DNA of 64,000 nt. It comes from DAIDKA01 sp036267975 (GTDB lineage: Bacteria > Pseudomonadota > Gammaproteobacteria > Steroidobacterales > Steroidobacteraceae). A model generated the notes under the pieces. That model was not told where the DNA came from. It did not search any database and saw nothing but the letters and a program-made list of their open reading frames with translations. Every line of letters begins with the position of its first letter. Within the stretch, counting starts at the first letter, position 1. The stretch spans positions 1-64,000 of the forward strand of contig DATAVA010000001.1 of NCBI GenBank assembly GCA_036267975.1, given 5' to 3'. Of this stretch, positions 1-8,129 are shown piece after piece. The translations under genes and the position numbers were made by a program.

Positions 1-1061
1 ACCGTTCCATCAATCGGCCAGTTCGGCAAGCGCTCCTCGTTGTCGAGAATCTTTTCGACGTAGATGCGTCCCTGCGGCAGCAGCGCACGCAGTCGTTCGA
101 GATACTCCAGCGGATCACGCAGACCATCCGGATGATCGACCCGTAATCCGTCGATCTCTCCCTGCTCGATCATCTTGCTGAAGCGTTTGTGAATCGCCGC
201 GAACACCTCCGGCCGCTCGGTCGCGAGCCCAACCAGTGTGGACACATCGAAGAAGCGCCGGTAATTGACGAGCTCTCCGGCGAGCTTCCAGCCGTGCACC
301 GCGTAATACTGACGGCGTATGACAGCATCGAGCCACGTGACATCGCCGTTTATCTCGTTCAGCCGTTCGGCCACGGCATCCTGTGCCGCACTTTTGAGGA
401 TACCGGTCGCCGCCTGCACGGCCTCCTGGTAGGACTGCCGCTCGGCGGCAGCCGGCGCGTGGCTGGCCGACAGCCGCTCGAGGTCGGCAAAACACTGCTC
501 GGTGCGATTCAGGATCGCGCCCCAGGAGACAGGAGACAGCGGCCAGCTGTTGTCGAAGTGCCGCAGACGCAGCCGACCCTCCCGGTGCTCGATCTTCAGC
601 TCGCCTGCGACGAGCACGTCGCCATAGGCGCGGGCGAGACTGCAGATATGCACGCAGAAGCGGCTGCCGTTGGGATGACGGATGTCGAAGTAATGCGCAT
701 ATTCGCTGAACGGCCCATGGGCCAGGACGTCATCCCACCAGGCGTTCTGCGCGGTTGCCGCCATGTGGTTCGGCACGATATCAAGGAGAATACCCAGCGA
801 ATTCGCATGCGCGGCCGCAACGAAATGTGCCCACGCTTCATCCCCGCCGAGGTCATGACTGACGTGCCGTGGATCAATCACATCGTAGCCGTGCTGACTT
901 CCCGGTGCGGCCTGCAGGCATGGGGAAAGGTAGACGTGGCTGACGCCCAGACTGGCGAGGTACGGCAGGACTTTTTCCGCGTCCGCCAAGGTGAATCCCC
1001 GGTGCAGTTGCAATCGATAGGTGGCAACCCACGATCGCGGGGAGGCCGGCGCCGCTGCCAT
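1..1061 (-). CDS. treY: Malto-oligosyltrehalose synthase (partial, 3' end beyond window)
   Basis: The protein rearranges the reducing-end linkage of maltodextrins into a trehalose unit (alpha-1,4 to alpha-1,1), the first step of the TreY/TreZ trehalose route in the cytoplasm. About 353 N-terminal residues are visible and the rest lies left of position 1. Seen: N-terminal WVATYRLQLHRGF and YLASLGVSHVYLSP, typical of TreY; GH13 region I DIVPNHM at about 94-100; region II GLRVDHPDGL with the nucleophile Asp near 303-312; and a candidate acid Glu in YVEKIL near 332. The ATG lies 2 bases beyond the glgX stop, so the two are cotranscribed. No treZ is visible; it may lie further left. Confidence 0.93.
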   Translation of the reverse strand, partial: MAAAPASPRSWVATYRLQLHRGFTLADAEKVLPYLASLGVSHVYLSPCLQAAPGSQHGYDVIDPRHVSHDLGGDEAWAHFVAAAHANSLGILLDIVPNHMAATAQNAWWDDVLAHGPFSEYAHYFDIRHPNGSRFCVHICSLARAYGDVLVAGELKIEHREGRLRLRHFDNSWPLSPVSWGAILNRTEQCFADLERLSASHAPAAAERQSYQEAVQAATGILKSAAQDAVAERLNEINGDVTWLDAVIRRQYYAVHGWKLAGELVNYRRFFDVSTLVGLATERPEVFAAIHKRFSKMIEQGEIDGLRVDHPDGLRDPLEYLERLRALLPQGRIYVEKILDNEERLPNWPIDGT

Positions 1062-1063
1062 GC

Positions 1064-3187
1064 CTAGCCCGCCCGCACGAAGAGCACCAAGGATCGACCC
1101 GTCACGCCGTAAACATCCCCGGTCTTGCCCCTATAGGGCGCTTCTTCATTCATTACGTGGGTATCTACGACCCGGTCCCAGGTCTGCCCGTCGGGATACT
1201 CGGGAAGCGTGAAATTGACCAGGTCGTGGTGCGAATTGAGGACCATCAGCATCGTCGCCTCCGTGCCGCGCTGGCGCACTCCCGTCGGCCTGGCGCGCCC
1301 ATCCATCAGCATGCCGAAGCACTTCATCAGATCATCCGCCCATTCCTCGCCGGTTATCTCCCGTCCGTTGGCATTGATCCACATGAGATCCTTGATGTCG
1401 AGCTCTTCATCGTAGCTGCCGGTCAGAAAGCGGTTACGCCTGAGGATCGGGAACTTGGCGCGCAGGCCGCACAGCGTCTGCACGAACTGCAGCAGCGATT
1501 TACCCTTCTCAGCCAGGTTCCAGTTGATCCAACTGATCTCATTGTCCTGGCAGTAGGCGTTGTTGTTGCCGTTCTGCGTGCGTGCGAATTCGTCGCCGGC
1601 CACGAACATCGGGGTGCCCTGGGACAGCAGCAGCGTGGCCAGCATATTGCGCATCTGCTGCTCACGCAGGGCGTTGATTTCCGGATCCTCCGTCGGACCT
1701 TCCGCGCCGCAATTCCACGACCGGTTGTCGCTGCTGCCGTCGCGATTGTCCTCGCCGTTGGCTTCATTGTGCTTATCGTTGTACGAGACAATGTCGCTCA
1801 GCGTGAAGCCATCATGGGCTGTCACAAAGTTGACGCATGACGACGGCCTTCGCCCCAGGCGATTGAAGAGGTCGGCTGAGGCGCAAAGGCGCTGCGCAAC
1901 CACACGCGCGGCATTATCGCCCTTCCAGTAACTGCGGACCTCATCCCGATAGCGGTCATTCCACTCGGCCCAGCCTGGCGGAAACTGTCCGACCTGATAA
2001 CCGCCCGGCCCGCAATCCCAGGGTTCGGCAATGAGCTTGACGGTGCGCAGCACGGGGTCCTGATGGCAGGCCTTCAGAAAGCCGCTCTGATTGTCGAAGC
2101 CGTCGGGCTCGCGTGCGAGAATGGTCCCGAGATCGAAGCGGAATCCATCGATATGCAGCTCATTGACCCAGTAACGCAGGCTGTCCGTGACCATCTCGAT
2201 GACATTCGGATGTGACAGGTTCACGGTGTTGCCGGTGCCCGTGTCATTGATATAATAGCGCTTGTCGGGGAGCAGCCGGTAGTAGGAGACGTTGTCGATG
2301 CCCTTGAAGGACAGCGTCGGTCCGCGCTCGTTGCCTTCGGCCGTGTGGTTGTAGACCACGTCGAGAATCACTTCGAGGCCAGCCTCATGGAAGCTCGCGA
2401 CCATTTCCTTGAATTCGCGCAGGCATTGCTCAGGTTCGGATGCGTAGCGCGGGTCGGGCGCAAAGAAGCCGATGCTGTTGTAGCCCCAGTAGTTGGTCAG
2501 ACCCTTTTCAAGCAGATGATTGTCGTTGATGAAAGTGTGGATCGGCAGCAGCTCGATCGTGGTCACGCCAAGCGACCTGACGTATTCAACGACCTCTTTG
2601 GTTCCCAGCCCCGCGTAGGTGCCGCGCCGCTTTTCGGGCACGGCGGGATGTAATTTGGTGAAGCCCTTTACATGGGCCTCGTAAATGATGGTGCGGTCCC
2701 ACGGAACTCCGCGCTTGCGCGGTTGCCCTTTCCAGTCGAAGTTGGGGTCGACCACCACGCATTTCGGCACGAACGCGGCGCTGTCGCGCCTATCGAAGCT
2801 CAGGTCCTCGTCCTTGTGGCCGATGGTGTAGCCAAACACTTCCGGCGCCCATTGAAGCGCGCCGATGTGACCGCGCGCATAAGGATCAAGGACCAGCTTG
2901 TTGGGATTGAAGCGGTGTCCGGCGAGCGGTTCGTACGGGCCGTGGACCCGCATGCCATAGACCGAGCCGGGGTGGACGTCCGGAATATACCCATGCCAGA
3001 TCTGGTCGGTATATTCGGGCAGGACCAGGCGCTCCTCTTCGGTGCCACCTGCCGAGTCAAAAAGGCAAATTTCGACCTTGGTCGCGTTCGCCGAGTAGAG
3101 GGTGAAGTTGGTGCCTTTGCCGTCCCAGATCGCCCCGTGGGCCTGGGAGTTGCCTTCACGAACAGAGGATTTGCCGGGCCGGGCCAT
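1064..3187 (-). CDS. glgX: Glycogen debranching enzyme GlgX/TreX (isoamylase type)
   Basis: A GH13 debranching enzyme that hydrolyses alpha-1,6 branches of glycogen or dextrins and supplies linear maltodextrins to TreY. About 707 residues, normal for the family. It has an N-terminal CBM48/isoamylase region (AIWDGKGTNFTLYSANA), then the catalytic barrel with nucleophile Asp in GFRFDLG near 352, acid Glu in LIAEPWDCG near 388 and FVTAHDGFTL with Asp near 458. The start is set at the ATG with AGGATGAG about 8 bases upstream; an ATG three codons earlier has no spaced ribosome site. Pairing with treY favours a role in trehalose synthesis over glycogen turnover alone. Confidence 0.93.
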   Translation of the reverse strand: MARPGKSSVREGNSQAHGAIWDGKGTNFTLYSANATKVEICLFDSAGGTEEERLVLPEYTDQIWHGYIPDVHPGSVYGMRVHGPYEPLAGHRFNPNKLVLDPYARGHIGALQWAPEVFGYTIGHKDEDLSFDRRDSAAFVPKCVVVDPNFDWKGQPRKRGVPWDRTIIYEAHVKGFTKLHPAVPEKRRGTYAGLGTKEVVEYVRSLGVTTIELLPIHTFINDNHLLEKGLTNYWGYNSIGFFAPDPRYASEPEQCLREFKEMVASFHEAGLEVILDVVYNHTAEGNERGPTLSFKGIDNVSYYRLLPDKRYYINDTGTGNTVNLSHPNVIEMVTDSLRYWVNELHIDGFRFDLGTILAREPDGFDNQSGFLKACHQDPVLRTVKLIAEPWDCGPGGYQVGQFPPGWAEWNDRYRDEVRSYWKGDNAARVVAQRLCASADLFNRLGRRPSSCVNFVTAHDGFTLSDIVSYNDKHNEANGEDNRDGSSDNRSWNCGAEGPTEDPEINALREQQMRNMLATLLLSQGTPMFVAGDEFARTQNGNNNAYCQDNEISWINWNLAEKGKSLLQFVQTLCGLRAKFPILRRNRFLTGSYDEELDIKDLMWINANGREITGEEWADDLMKCFGMLMDGRARPTGVRQRGTEATMLMVLNSHHDLVNFTLPEYPDGQTWDRVVDTHVMNEEAPYRGKTGDVYGVTGRSLVLFVRAG

Positions 3188-3202
3188 ATATCTCATCCTA
3201 CC

Positions 3203-3233
3203 GGTCGGCGCCCCTATCAGCGGGGCACCGACC
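3203..3233. other. Inverted repeat in the glgX 5' leader
   Basis: The arms GGTCGG-c-GCCCC and GGGGC-a-CCGACC pair over 11 base pairs with one C/A mismatch around a 7-base loop. It ends about 15 bases before the glgX start codon and is not followed by a T tract on either strand. It could be a leader hairpin near the ribosome site, or a Rho-assisted end for the small lipoprotein gene upstream. Confidence 0.4.
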
Positions 3234-3322
3234 TTGCCAGGCCCCTAAGCGGGTTCTGGTACCGAGAAGCGAACCTAAGCGGCACGAACCCCGGCTGTCA
3301 GCTTTAATGAACGGAGCTCAAA

Positions 3323-3502
3323 TCAGCGGCAATGATCATCGCGATCGCCGCACTCCACCCAGGCGTGCTCGTGCCAGTAGCGGTGATGATCACGATCGTA
3401 ATAGCCTTCACGGTAGCCCGGGCCTGCGACGACGCATCCGGCGCTGATCGCGGCGATGGCGAGCAGCAGGCTGCCGATTGCAATTCGAGTTGCGTCTTTC
3501 AT
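3323..3502 (-). CDS. Small predicted lipoprotein
   Basis: A 59-residue protein of unknown function. The start is the ATG with AGGAACC upstream; a longer frame exists but adds 20 residues without membrane character. It begins MKDATRIAIGSLLLAIAAIS and reaches a lipobox-like ISAGC, so lipidation at that Cys (near residue 22) is likely. The mature part is short and rich in Asp, His, Tyr and Arg (DRDHHRYWHEHAW), suggesting metal binding or surface charge. Such small His-rich lipoproteins are common in Proteobacteria without a known role. It lies upstream of glgX on the same strand, separated by 135 bases. Confidence 0.6.
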   Translation of the reverse strand: MKDATRIAIGSLLLAIAAISAGCVVAGPGYREGYYDRDHHRYWHEHAWVECGDRDDHCR

Positions 3503-3718
3503 GGCGGTTCCTAGGTAGTCCGGTGATTGGAGTGCTGGAATGCATTCTGCGGCGACGGCCAAGACGATGCTGCAAGCCTTAGGCCGATAAATTGCGCAGA
3601 CTTGCCGCCCTACGCGTGTAGGAATCCTTACCCTCCTTGTAGGTGTGGATTATTGCACTGCGTCAATGCCGCTCAGAGGTAGACTCGCTCCTCGCTGATC
3701 CGATGGACTCGAGGGGCT

Positions 3719-4420
3719 ATGACAAGAACACACCGACTGGCTATTGCGCTGCTGGCGCTGTCCGAAGCAATGGCAATCGTTCCCGCCCACGCTCAGGCGC
3801 CCGCCCGTCCCCCCGCGGCAGGCCCCGGAGCGGACCACGGTCCGCAACGTCCGCCGCTTTTCTTCCGTGAAGAATGGAAGCAGGGTCCCGCCGGTGGCGA
3901 GCAGGCGGTCACCGCTGCAGCACTTGCGAACCCGAATCTCGAATTGACGCTGATCGTACCCGCCGGACAGATATTGCTGACCGGGACCGCGGGCGATGAA
4001 GGCAATCCCGTCCATGTATGGCAGGGACTTTGCACCACCCCCTGCGGGCTCGCGCTCCGCAATAAGCAAAGTCTCGCCGACCTGACCGGCGTTGCCCGCA
4101 TCCGCTGGACCACGAAGATGTCGGGGTATCACCAGATCAGACCCATCGTGAAGCTGGCGGATGGCACTTGGCTGGCCGCCGATCGCACCGATGGCTCGGC
4201 CCGGGACTGGCTGGTGAGCGAGCTCTCCTTTGCCGACCTGCACTGGATGAAACTGGACATCACGCGTGCCGTCACCACCGGAACCCCCCTTGAACATCCG
4301 GACCTTTCGAAGGTGGACCAGATCGGCTTCATCGATCTCATGCCCGGCAGCGGTCATGGACCCGGCGGCTGGTCCGATGTCGGCCAGATAGAGGTCTTCG
4401 CGAAGGCCGTGCCCCGATAG
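3719..4420 (+). CDS. Secreted protein of unknown function
   Basis: A 233-residue protein with a clear Sec signal peptide (hydrophobic LAIALLALSEAMAIVPA, likely cleavage after AHA near 25). A Pro/Ala-rich linker follows, then a domain beginning LFFREEWKQ. The two Cys of LCTTPCGLALR may form a disulphide in the periplasm. The rest looks beta-rich, with Trp/Asp patterns (VARIRWTTKMSGYHQIRPIVKLADGTWLAADR) like a jelly-roll or carbohydrate-binding fold, but I do not recognise the family. A GAGGGG ribosome site precedes the ATG. Its stop is two bases from the stop of the convergent Lrp-type gene. Confidence 0.7.
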   Translation: MTRTHRLAIALLALSEAMAIVPAHAQAPARPPAAGPGADHGPQRPPLFFREEWKQGPAGGEQAVTAAALANPNLELTLIVPAGQILLTGTAGDEGNPVHVWQGLCTTPCGLALRNKQSLADLTGVARIRWTTKMSGYHQIRPIVKLADGTWLAADRTDGSARDWLVSELSFADLHWMKLDITRAVTTGTPLEHPDLSKVDQIGFIDLMPGSGHGPGGWSDVGQIEVFAKAVPR

Positions 4421-4422
4421 TT

Positions 4423-4962
4423 CTAGGCCGGAGCGCTCGCCGCCGCCGCCAGATCGGGCAAACCCCCGGCTGATTTGATCAGGCGCATGACGAAATTGGA
4501 GTTGATGTCTTTCACGCCCGGGATCCGCCGCAGGCGGTCCAGTACAAATTCCGAGTAAGTACGCATGTCCGGGGCGGCAACATGAAGCAGTGCGTATTGG
4601 TTGCCGGATACCACATAGCACTCCAGAACATACGGTGACTCCTGGACCAGGTCCGCGAACCGATCGGCGCTCTGCGCCGACACGACATCCAAAGTCAGGG
4701 TTATGAACGCCATCATCCCGATTCCGATCGCACCCGGATTGACCCGCACGCCATAGCCTTGAATCACGCCACGCGCTTCCAGGCGGGCGATGCGACGCGA
4801 ACAGGGGGCCTCCGACAATCCGACGTGCCGCGCCATTTCCACGTTCGTCAAACGTGCGTTGGTCGCTAGTGCACGCAATATCCGCCAGTCGAACCGGTCC
4901 AGATCGTAGTCTGCCTTGGTGAGGTATTGATCCTGCAGCTTCTTACGTTTTGCATGTTTCAT
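4423..4962 (-). CDS. Lrp/AsnC-family transcriptional regulator
   Basis: A DNA-binding regulator of the feast/famine family, about 179 residues, slightly longer than usual because of a basic N-terminal extension (MKHAKRKKLQDQYLTK). The winged helix lies at about 24-70 (DWRILRALATNARLTNVEMA, then SRRIARLEARGVI). The ligand-binding RAM domain follows from about 78 to 165 (MMAFITLTL ... VSGNQYALLHV ... IPGVKDINSNFVM). A strong GAGGAAGGA ribosome site precedes the ATG. It is divergent from the MetE-like gene at 5084, so it probably controls that gene and itself, perhaps in response to an amino acid such as methionine (inference). Confidence 0.9.
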   Translation of the reverse strand: MKHAKRKKLQDQYLTKADYDLDRFDWRILRALATNARLTNVEMARHVGLSEAPCSRRIARLEARGVIQGYGVRVNPGAIGIGMMAFITLTLDVVSAQSADRFADLVQESPYVLECYVVSGNQYALLHVAAPDMRTYSEFVLDRLRRIPGVKDINSNFVMRLIKSAGGLPDLAAAASAPA

Positions 4963-5025
4963 GCGCTTCCTTCCTCATAAACGCCGGCTTCATGCGAGAT
5001 CTTCCGGGTCTGCACGCGATTTCGC

Positions 5026-5040
5026 AAGCATATTGTGTGG
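5026..5040. promoter_or_regulatory. Possible Lrp-type operator
   Basis: AAGCATATTGTGTGG between the divergent regulator and MetE-like starts matches 11 of 15 positions of the degenerate Lrp consensus YAGHAWATTWTDCTR. It lies about 45 bases upstream of the MetE-like start codon. The match is by eye and the consensus is loose, so this is only a candidate. Confidence 0.3.
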
Positions 5041-5083
5041 GCAATTTGGCACAGTGAACACATTGCACACGGAGAACCTTGCG

Positions 5084-6211
5084 ATGATTGCACGCCAGCC
5101 GTTTCCCTTCCGCGCCGACCACGTTGGCAGCCTATTGCGCCCAGCGCAGCTCGCGCATGCTCGCGAGGCCTACGCTCAGGGTCAGATGCCCGCGACCTCA
5201 CTTCATGAGATCGAGGACTCAGTGATTGTCGATGCGGTCAGACGCCAGGAGGACCTGGGGATGCCGGTGGTGACTGACGGGGAGTTCCGCCGCTCTTACT
5301 GGCACCTGGATTTCCTGACTTCATTGTCCGGCGTGCGCCGAACGAAACCGACCCTGGTTGCGCAGTTCCGCACTTGCGAAGGTCCCGTTCCCATGGAGGC
5401 GCATGGTCTGGAAGTCACCGGCAAAATCGAGCGTTCGGCGCCGATCTTTGTCGAGCACTTCCGCTTCCTCAAGCACGTCGCGCGGGGCACACCCAAGATC
5501 ACCATCCCATCGCCGTCCATTCTCCATTTTCGCGGCGGCCGCGCGGCCATAGATTCGGATGCCTATCCGGATCTCGACAGTTTTTTCGCCGATCTCGCTG
5601 GCGTCTATCGGGCTGAAATCCACGACCTCGGCGCCGCCGGCTGCGAGTACCTGCAAATCGACGATACCAACTTTGCATACCTGTGCGACCCTGGTATCCG
5701 CGAGCAGGTGCGCTCACGACACGCTATAGAACCAGACCACCTTGCGCGGCTCTACGCGCGTCTCATTAATGACTCGATCCGCGAACGCCCCTCGAACATG
5801 AAGGTCATGCTGCACGTGTGCCGCGGCAACTTTCGCAGTGCGTGGGCAGCCGAGGGCGGCTATGAGCCCGTCGCCGACATACTCTTCAATGAGGTGGCAG
5901 TTGATGGCTACTTCCTGGAGTTCGACGATGCCCGATCGGGGGATTTTTCACCCCTGCGCCATCTGCCAAAAGGCAAGATCGCCACACTGGGGCTCATCAC
6001 CAGCAAGACCGGCGCTCTTGAGACCACCGACTCGGTCAAGCGGCGAATCGAGGCAGCCAGCCGCTTCGCGCCCTTGGAGCAACTGGCATTGAGCCCTCAG
6101 TGTGGCTTCGCCAGCACTTGCGAGGGCAATGCCGTGTCGGCCGATGATCAATGGCGAAAGCTGAAACTTGTGAGCGACATTGCCAGCGAGGTGTGGGCGG
6201 GCAACGGTTGA
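5084..6211 (+). CDS. MetE-like cobalamin-independent methyltransferase (C-terminal-domain-only type)
   Basis: A 375-residue member of the MetE/UROD superfamily corresponding to the catalytic half of MetE. FRADHVGSLLRP opens the barrel. A full zinc site is visible: His244 and Cys246 in LHVCRGN, Glu279 in YFLEFDD and Cys340 in SPQCGF. Such proteins move methyl groups to thiols; relatives include archaeal MetE and epoxyalkane:coenzyme M transferase, so substrate cannot be assigned. The ATG is supported by GGAG 9 bases upstream; a longer in-frame start overlaps the divergent Lrp-type gene and is unlikely. It may methylate homocysteine under Lrp-type control (inference). Confidence 0.85.
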   Translation: MIARQPFPFRADHVGSLLRPAQLAHAREAYAQGQMPATSLHEIEDSVIVDAVRRQEDLGMPVVTDGEFRRSYWHLDFLTSLSGVRRTKPTLVAQFRTCEGPVPMEAHGLEVTGKIERSAPIFVEHFRFLKHVARGTPKITIPSPSILHFRGGRAAIDSDAYPDLDSFFADLAGVYRAEIHDLGAAGCEYLQIDDTNFAYLCDPGIREQVRSRHAIEPDHLARLYARLINDSIRERPSNMKVMLHVCRGNFRSAWAAEGGYEPVADILFNEVAVDGYFLEFDDARSGDFSPLRHLPKGKIATLGLITSKTGALETTDSVKRRIEAASRFAPLEQLALSPQCGFASTCEGNAVSADDQWRKLKLVSDIASEVWAGNG

Positions 6212-6303
6212 CGCACATGGCGACCCCGCCGCGCTCACGATACCATACGCTTTGCGTCGCAAAGACACTGGGCGTATCGTGGCGCGATACTTGGAGCGCT
6301 ATT

Positions 6304-6834
6304 TTGCAACACGTGAAAGCCCGCCCCGCGGCGCTGCTGCTGGCGGTGGCCGCGTCGGTTCTGCTGATATCGAGTACCGCCGCCACAGCCCAGAGTGCCC
6401 CTGGGGCGGCCGCCGCAAGTGCCGCGGCCGCCACTCCGACACCGGAGTATCATCCGAGCCTGGGAGATCTGATGACGATGGCGATTCAACCGCGCCATAC
6501 GAAACTTGGACTCGCGGGACAGGGAAGGAATTGGCCGTACGCGAAGTACGAACTGAGCGAATTGCGTAATGCCTTCGCGCGGGTCGCCCGAACCGTACCG
6601 AGCTACCGGAACATCGACATGGCGGCGGTAATCAACGCCTTGACCGCCGAGCCGTTGAAGGCCGTGGAGCAGGCTATCAACGCCGAGGATGCCCGCCAAT
6701 TCAACACGGCATATGCGGGACTGACCACCGCCTGCAACGCCTGTCACCTCAGCCAGGACCATGCGCCTGTCGTTATTCGGGTTCCGAACACGAATCCCTA
6801 TCCGGATCAGGACTTCCGCAAACCACGGCGCTAA
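6304..6834 (+). CDS. Small periplasmic c-type cytochrome
   Basis: A single-haem cytochrome of about 176 residues. The haem motif CNACH is near the C-terminus (Cys144, Cys147, His148), as in cytochrome c'-like helical proteins where the motif closes a four-helix bundle. Upstream helices carry MTMAIQPRHTKLGLAGQ and WPYAKYELSELRNAF, a conserved-looking pattern. The N-terminus is a signal peptide (ALLLAVAASVLLISSTAATA). The start is uncertain: TTG at 6304 has GGAG 7 bases upstream, GTG at 6313 is next, and longer ATG frames overlap the MetE-like gene. It probably acts as an electron carrier or gas/redox-binding protein. Confidence 0.75.
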   Translation: MQHVKARPAALLLAVAASVLLISSTAATAQSAPGAAAASAAAATPTPEYHPSLGDLMTMAIQPRHTKLGLAGQGRNWPYAKYELSELRNAFARVARTVPSYRNIDMAAVINALTAEPLKAVEQAINAEDARQFNTAYAGLTTACNACHLSQDHAPVVIRVPNTNPYPDQDFRKPRR

Positions 6835-6863
6835 GGCGCAGGTGCGAGCTACAGGAGCCGTCC

Positions 6864-7244
6864 ATGCCAGAGGAAGCGCTACGCACAGCGCTGAACGCGC
6901 ACTGGCGCGCGTCCGCGGCCGGCGACGCAGATGCGGAACACGATATTTATGATGACAATGTGATCTGCGAATACCCGCAATCAGGTGAACGCATCATCGG
7001 GCGAAGCAATCTGCAGGCGTTGCGCAGTCATCATCCCGGCAAGCCCGCAGGCTTCAACGTCCGGCGGATTCTCGGGAAAGATGAGCTGTGGATCACGGAA
7101 TACACCATCACGTACCAGGAACGCCTCGCGTACGCCGTGAGCATCATGGAGTTCCGTAACGATAAGGTCGTTCGTGAAACGCAGTATTTCGCAGATCCCT
7201 TCGCGGCGCCCGACTGGCGACGCCAGTGGGTTCAGCCTGCCTGA
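6864..7244 (+). CDS. SnoaL/NTF2-like protein
   Basis: A 126-residue single-domain protein of the NTF2-like fold. It shows the family pattern: a long N-terminal helix (ALRTALNAHWRASAAGDADA), then IYDDNVICEYPQSGERIIGR, then beta strands ending VSIMEFRNDKVVRETQYFADPF. Members bind small hydrophobic ligands or act as isomerases, cyclases or stress proteins; there is no specific catalytic signature to choose among them. An AGGAG site precedes the ATG. It follows the cytochrome by 29 bases on the same strand and may be cotranscribed. Confidence 0.82.
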   Translation: MPEEALRTALNAHWRASAAGDADAEHDIYDDNVICEYPQSGERIIGRSNLQALRSHHPGKPAGFNVRRILGKDELWITEYTITYQERLAYAVSIMEFRNDKVVRETQYFADPFAAPDWRRQWVQPA

Positions 7245-7277
7245 GGCTCAGCATTCGCACCTCGCGCCAACCTCCCT

Positions 7278-8105
7278 TCAAACCTGGGATTGCAACAGGC
7301 GCACCTCGTGTCGCGCGAGCGCAAGGCTGATGCGATTGGCGCGCAGCGCCTCCAGGATCGTACGGGAAAGCTCGTTGGTCGCCGGGCCAAAATCGTCGAC
7401 GGCCACCCACGGTTGAATGCTGATCTGCACCGCCGACTGTGCAAGGCTCGCCACGCCAATGACCGGCGGCACATCCTTCAGGACGCGTGGGTTGCCCAGT
7501 ACCACCCCTTCGATGATCTGCAGCGCCGCCGCAATGTCGGTATCGGGCGCCACGCCGACCTGGACGCTGACCTGGCGCACGTGGCCGTAGTTGTGGAGGA
7601 TCTCACCCACAATCTTGCGGTTCGGGATCACGACGGTAGACCGATCGGCATGCGTAAGAATGGTGCTGAACAGGGAAACATGTTCCACCCGCCCTTCAAC
7701 TCCCGCCACTTGAATGTACTGACCGACGCGGAATGGCTTGGTGAGAATGATGGACAGGCCCGCGACGATATTACTGAGCACGCCCTGCATGGCCAGCGCG
7801 ATGCCGGCGCCGGCCACGCCCAGCCCGGCGATCAGCGGCAGCAGCTGAACCCCAAGGTTCTGCAGCGCCATCACCACAAACAACAGCAGCACGAGCCCGC
7901 GGATGACCCGCGAGAGCAACACCCGCAGCGGCGGTTCCAGATCAAAACGTCGCAATGCGCGCGCTTGCCAGCGCTCGGCCCACCCGCCGACGATCACGCC
8001 CGCGATGATGATGAAAACCGCCGTCAGCAATCGCGGGCCGAACTGGATGAGCAGGTCGATGATCTGCTCACGCATGTGCTCGATCGGTGCCAGATGTATG
8101 TCCAT
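7278..8105 (-). CDS. MscS-family small-conductance mechanosensitive channel
   Basis: An inner-membrane channel that opens under membrane tension to release solutes during osmotic downshock. At 275 residues it is close to E. coli MscS. Three hydrophobic segments lie in the first 110 residues (LLTAVFIIIAGVIVGGW; GLVLLLFVVMALQNLG; LIAGLGVAGAGIALAMQGVL). The third is the Gly/Ala-rich pore helix, followed by LSNIVAGLSIILTKPFRVGQ, the classic MscS core, and IPNRKIVGE in the beta domain. It is convergent with the NTF2-like gene and 24 bases downstream of the deaminase gene. A second, longer MscS-like channel is at 62420-63838. Confidence 0.93.
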   Translation of the reverse strand: MDIHLAPIEHMREQIIDLLIQFGPRLLTAVFIIIAGVIVGGWAERWQARALRRFDLEPPLRVLLSRVIRGLVLLLFVVMALQNLGVQLLPLIAGLGVAGAGIALAMQGVLSNIVAGLSIILTKPFRVGQYIQVAGVEGRVEHVSLFSTILTHADRSTVVIPNRKIVGEILHNYGHVRQVSVQVGVAPDTDIAAALQIIEGVVLGNPRVLKDVPPVIGVASLAQSAVQISIQPWVAVDDFGPATNELSRTILEALRANRISLALARHEVRLLQSQV

Positions 8106-8129
8106 GGCGGGTAGTCTACCGGTAGAGCG

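Noticed and set aside
189..1067. Plus-strand reading frame opposite treY
   Set aside because: The minus-strand TreY reading has clear catalytic motifs; the plus strand has none.
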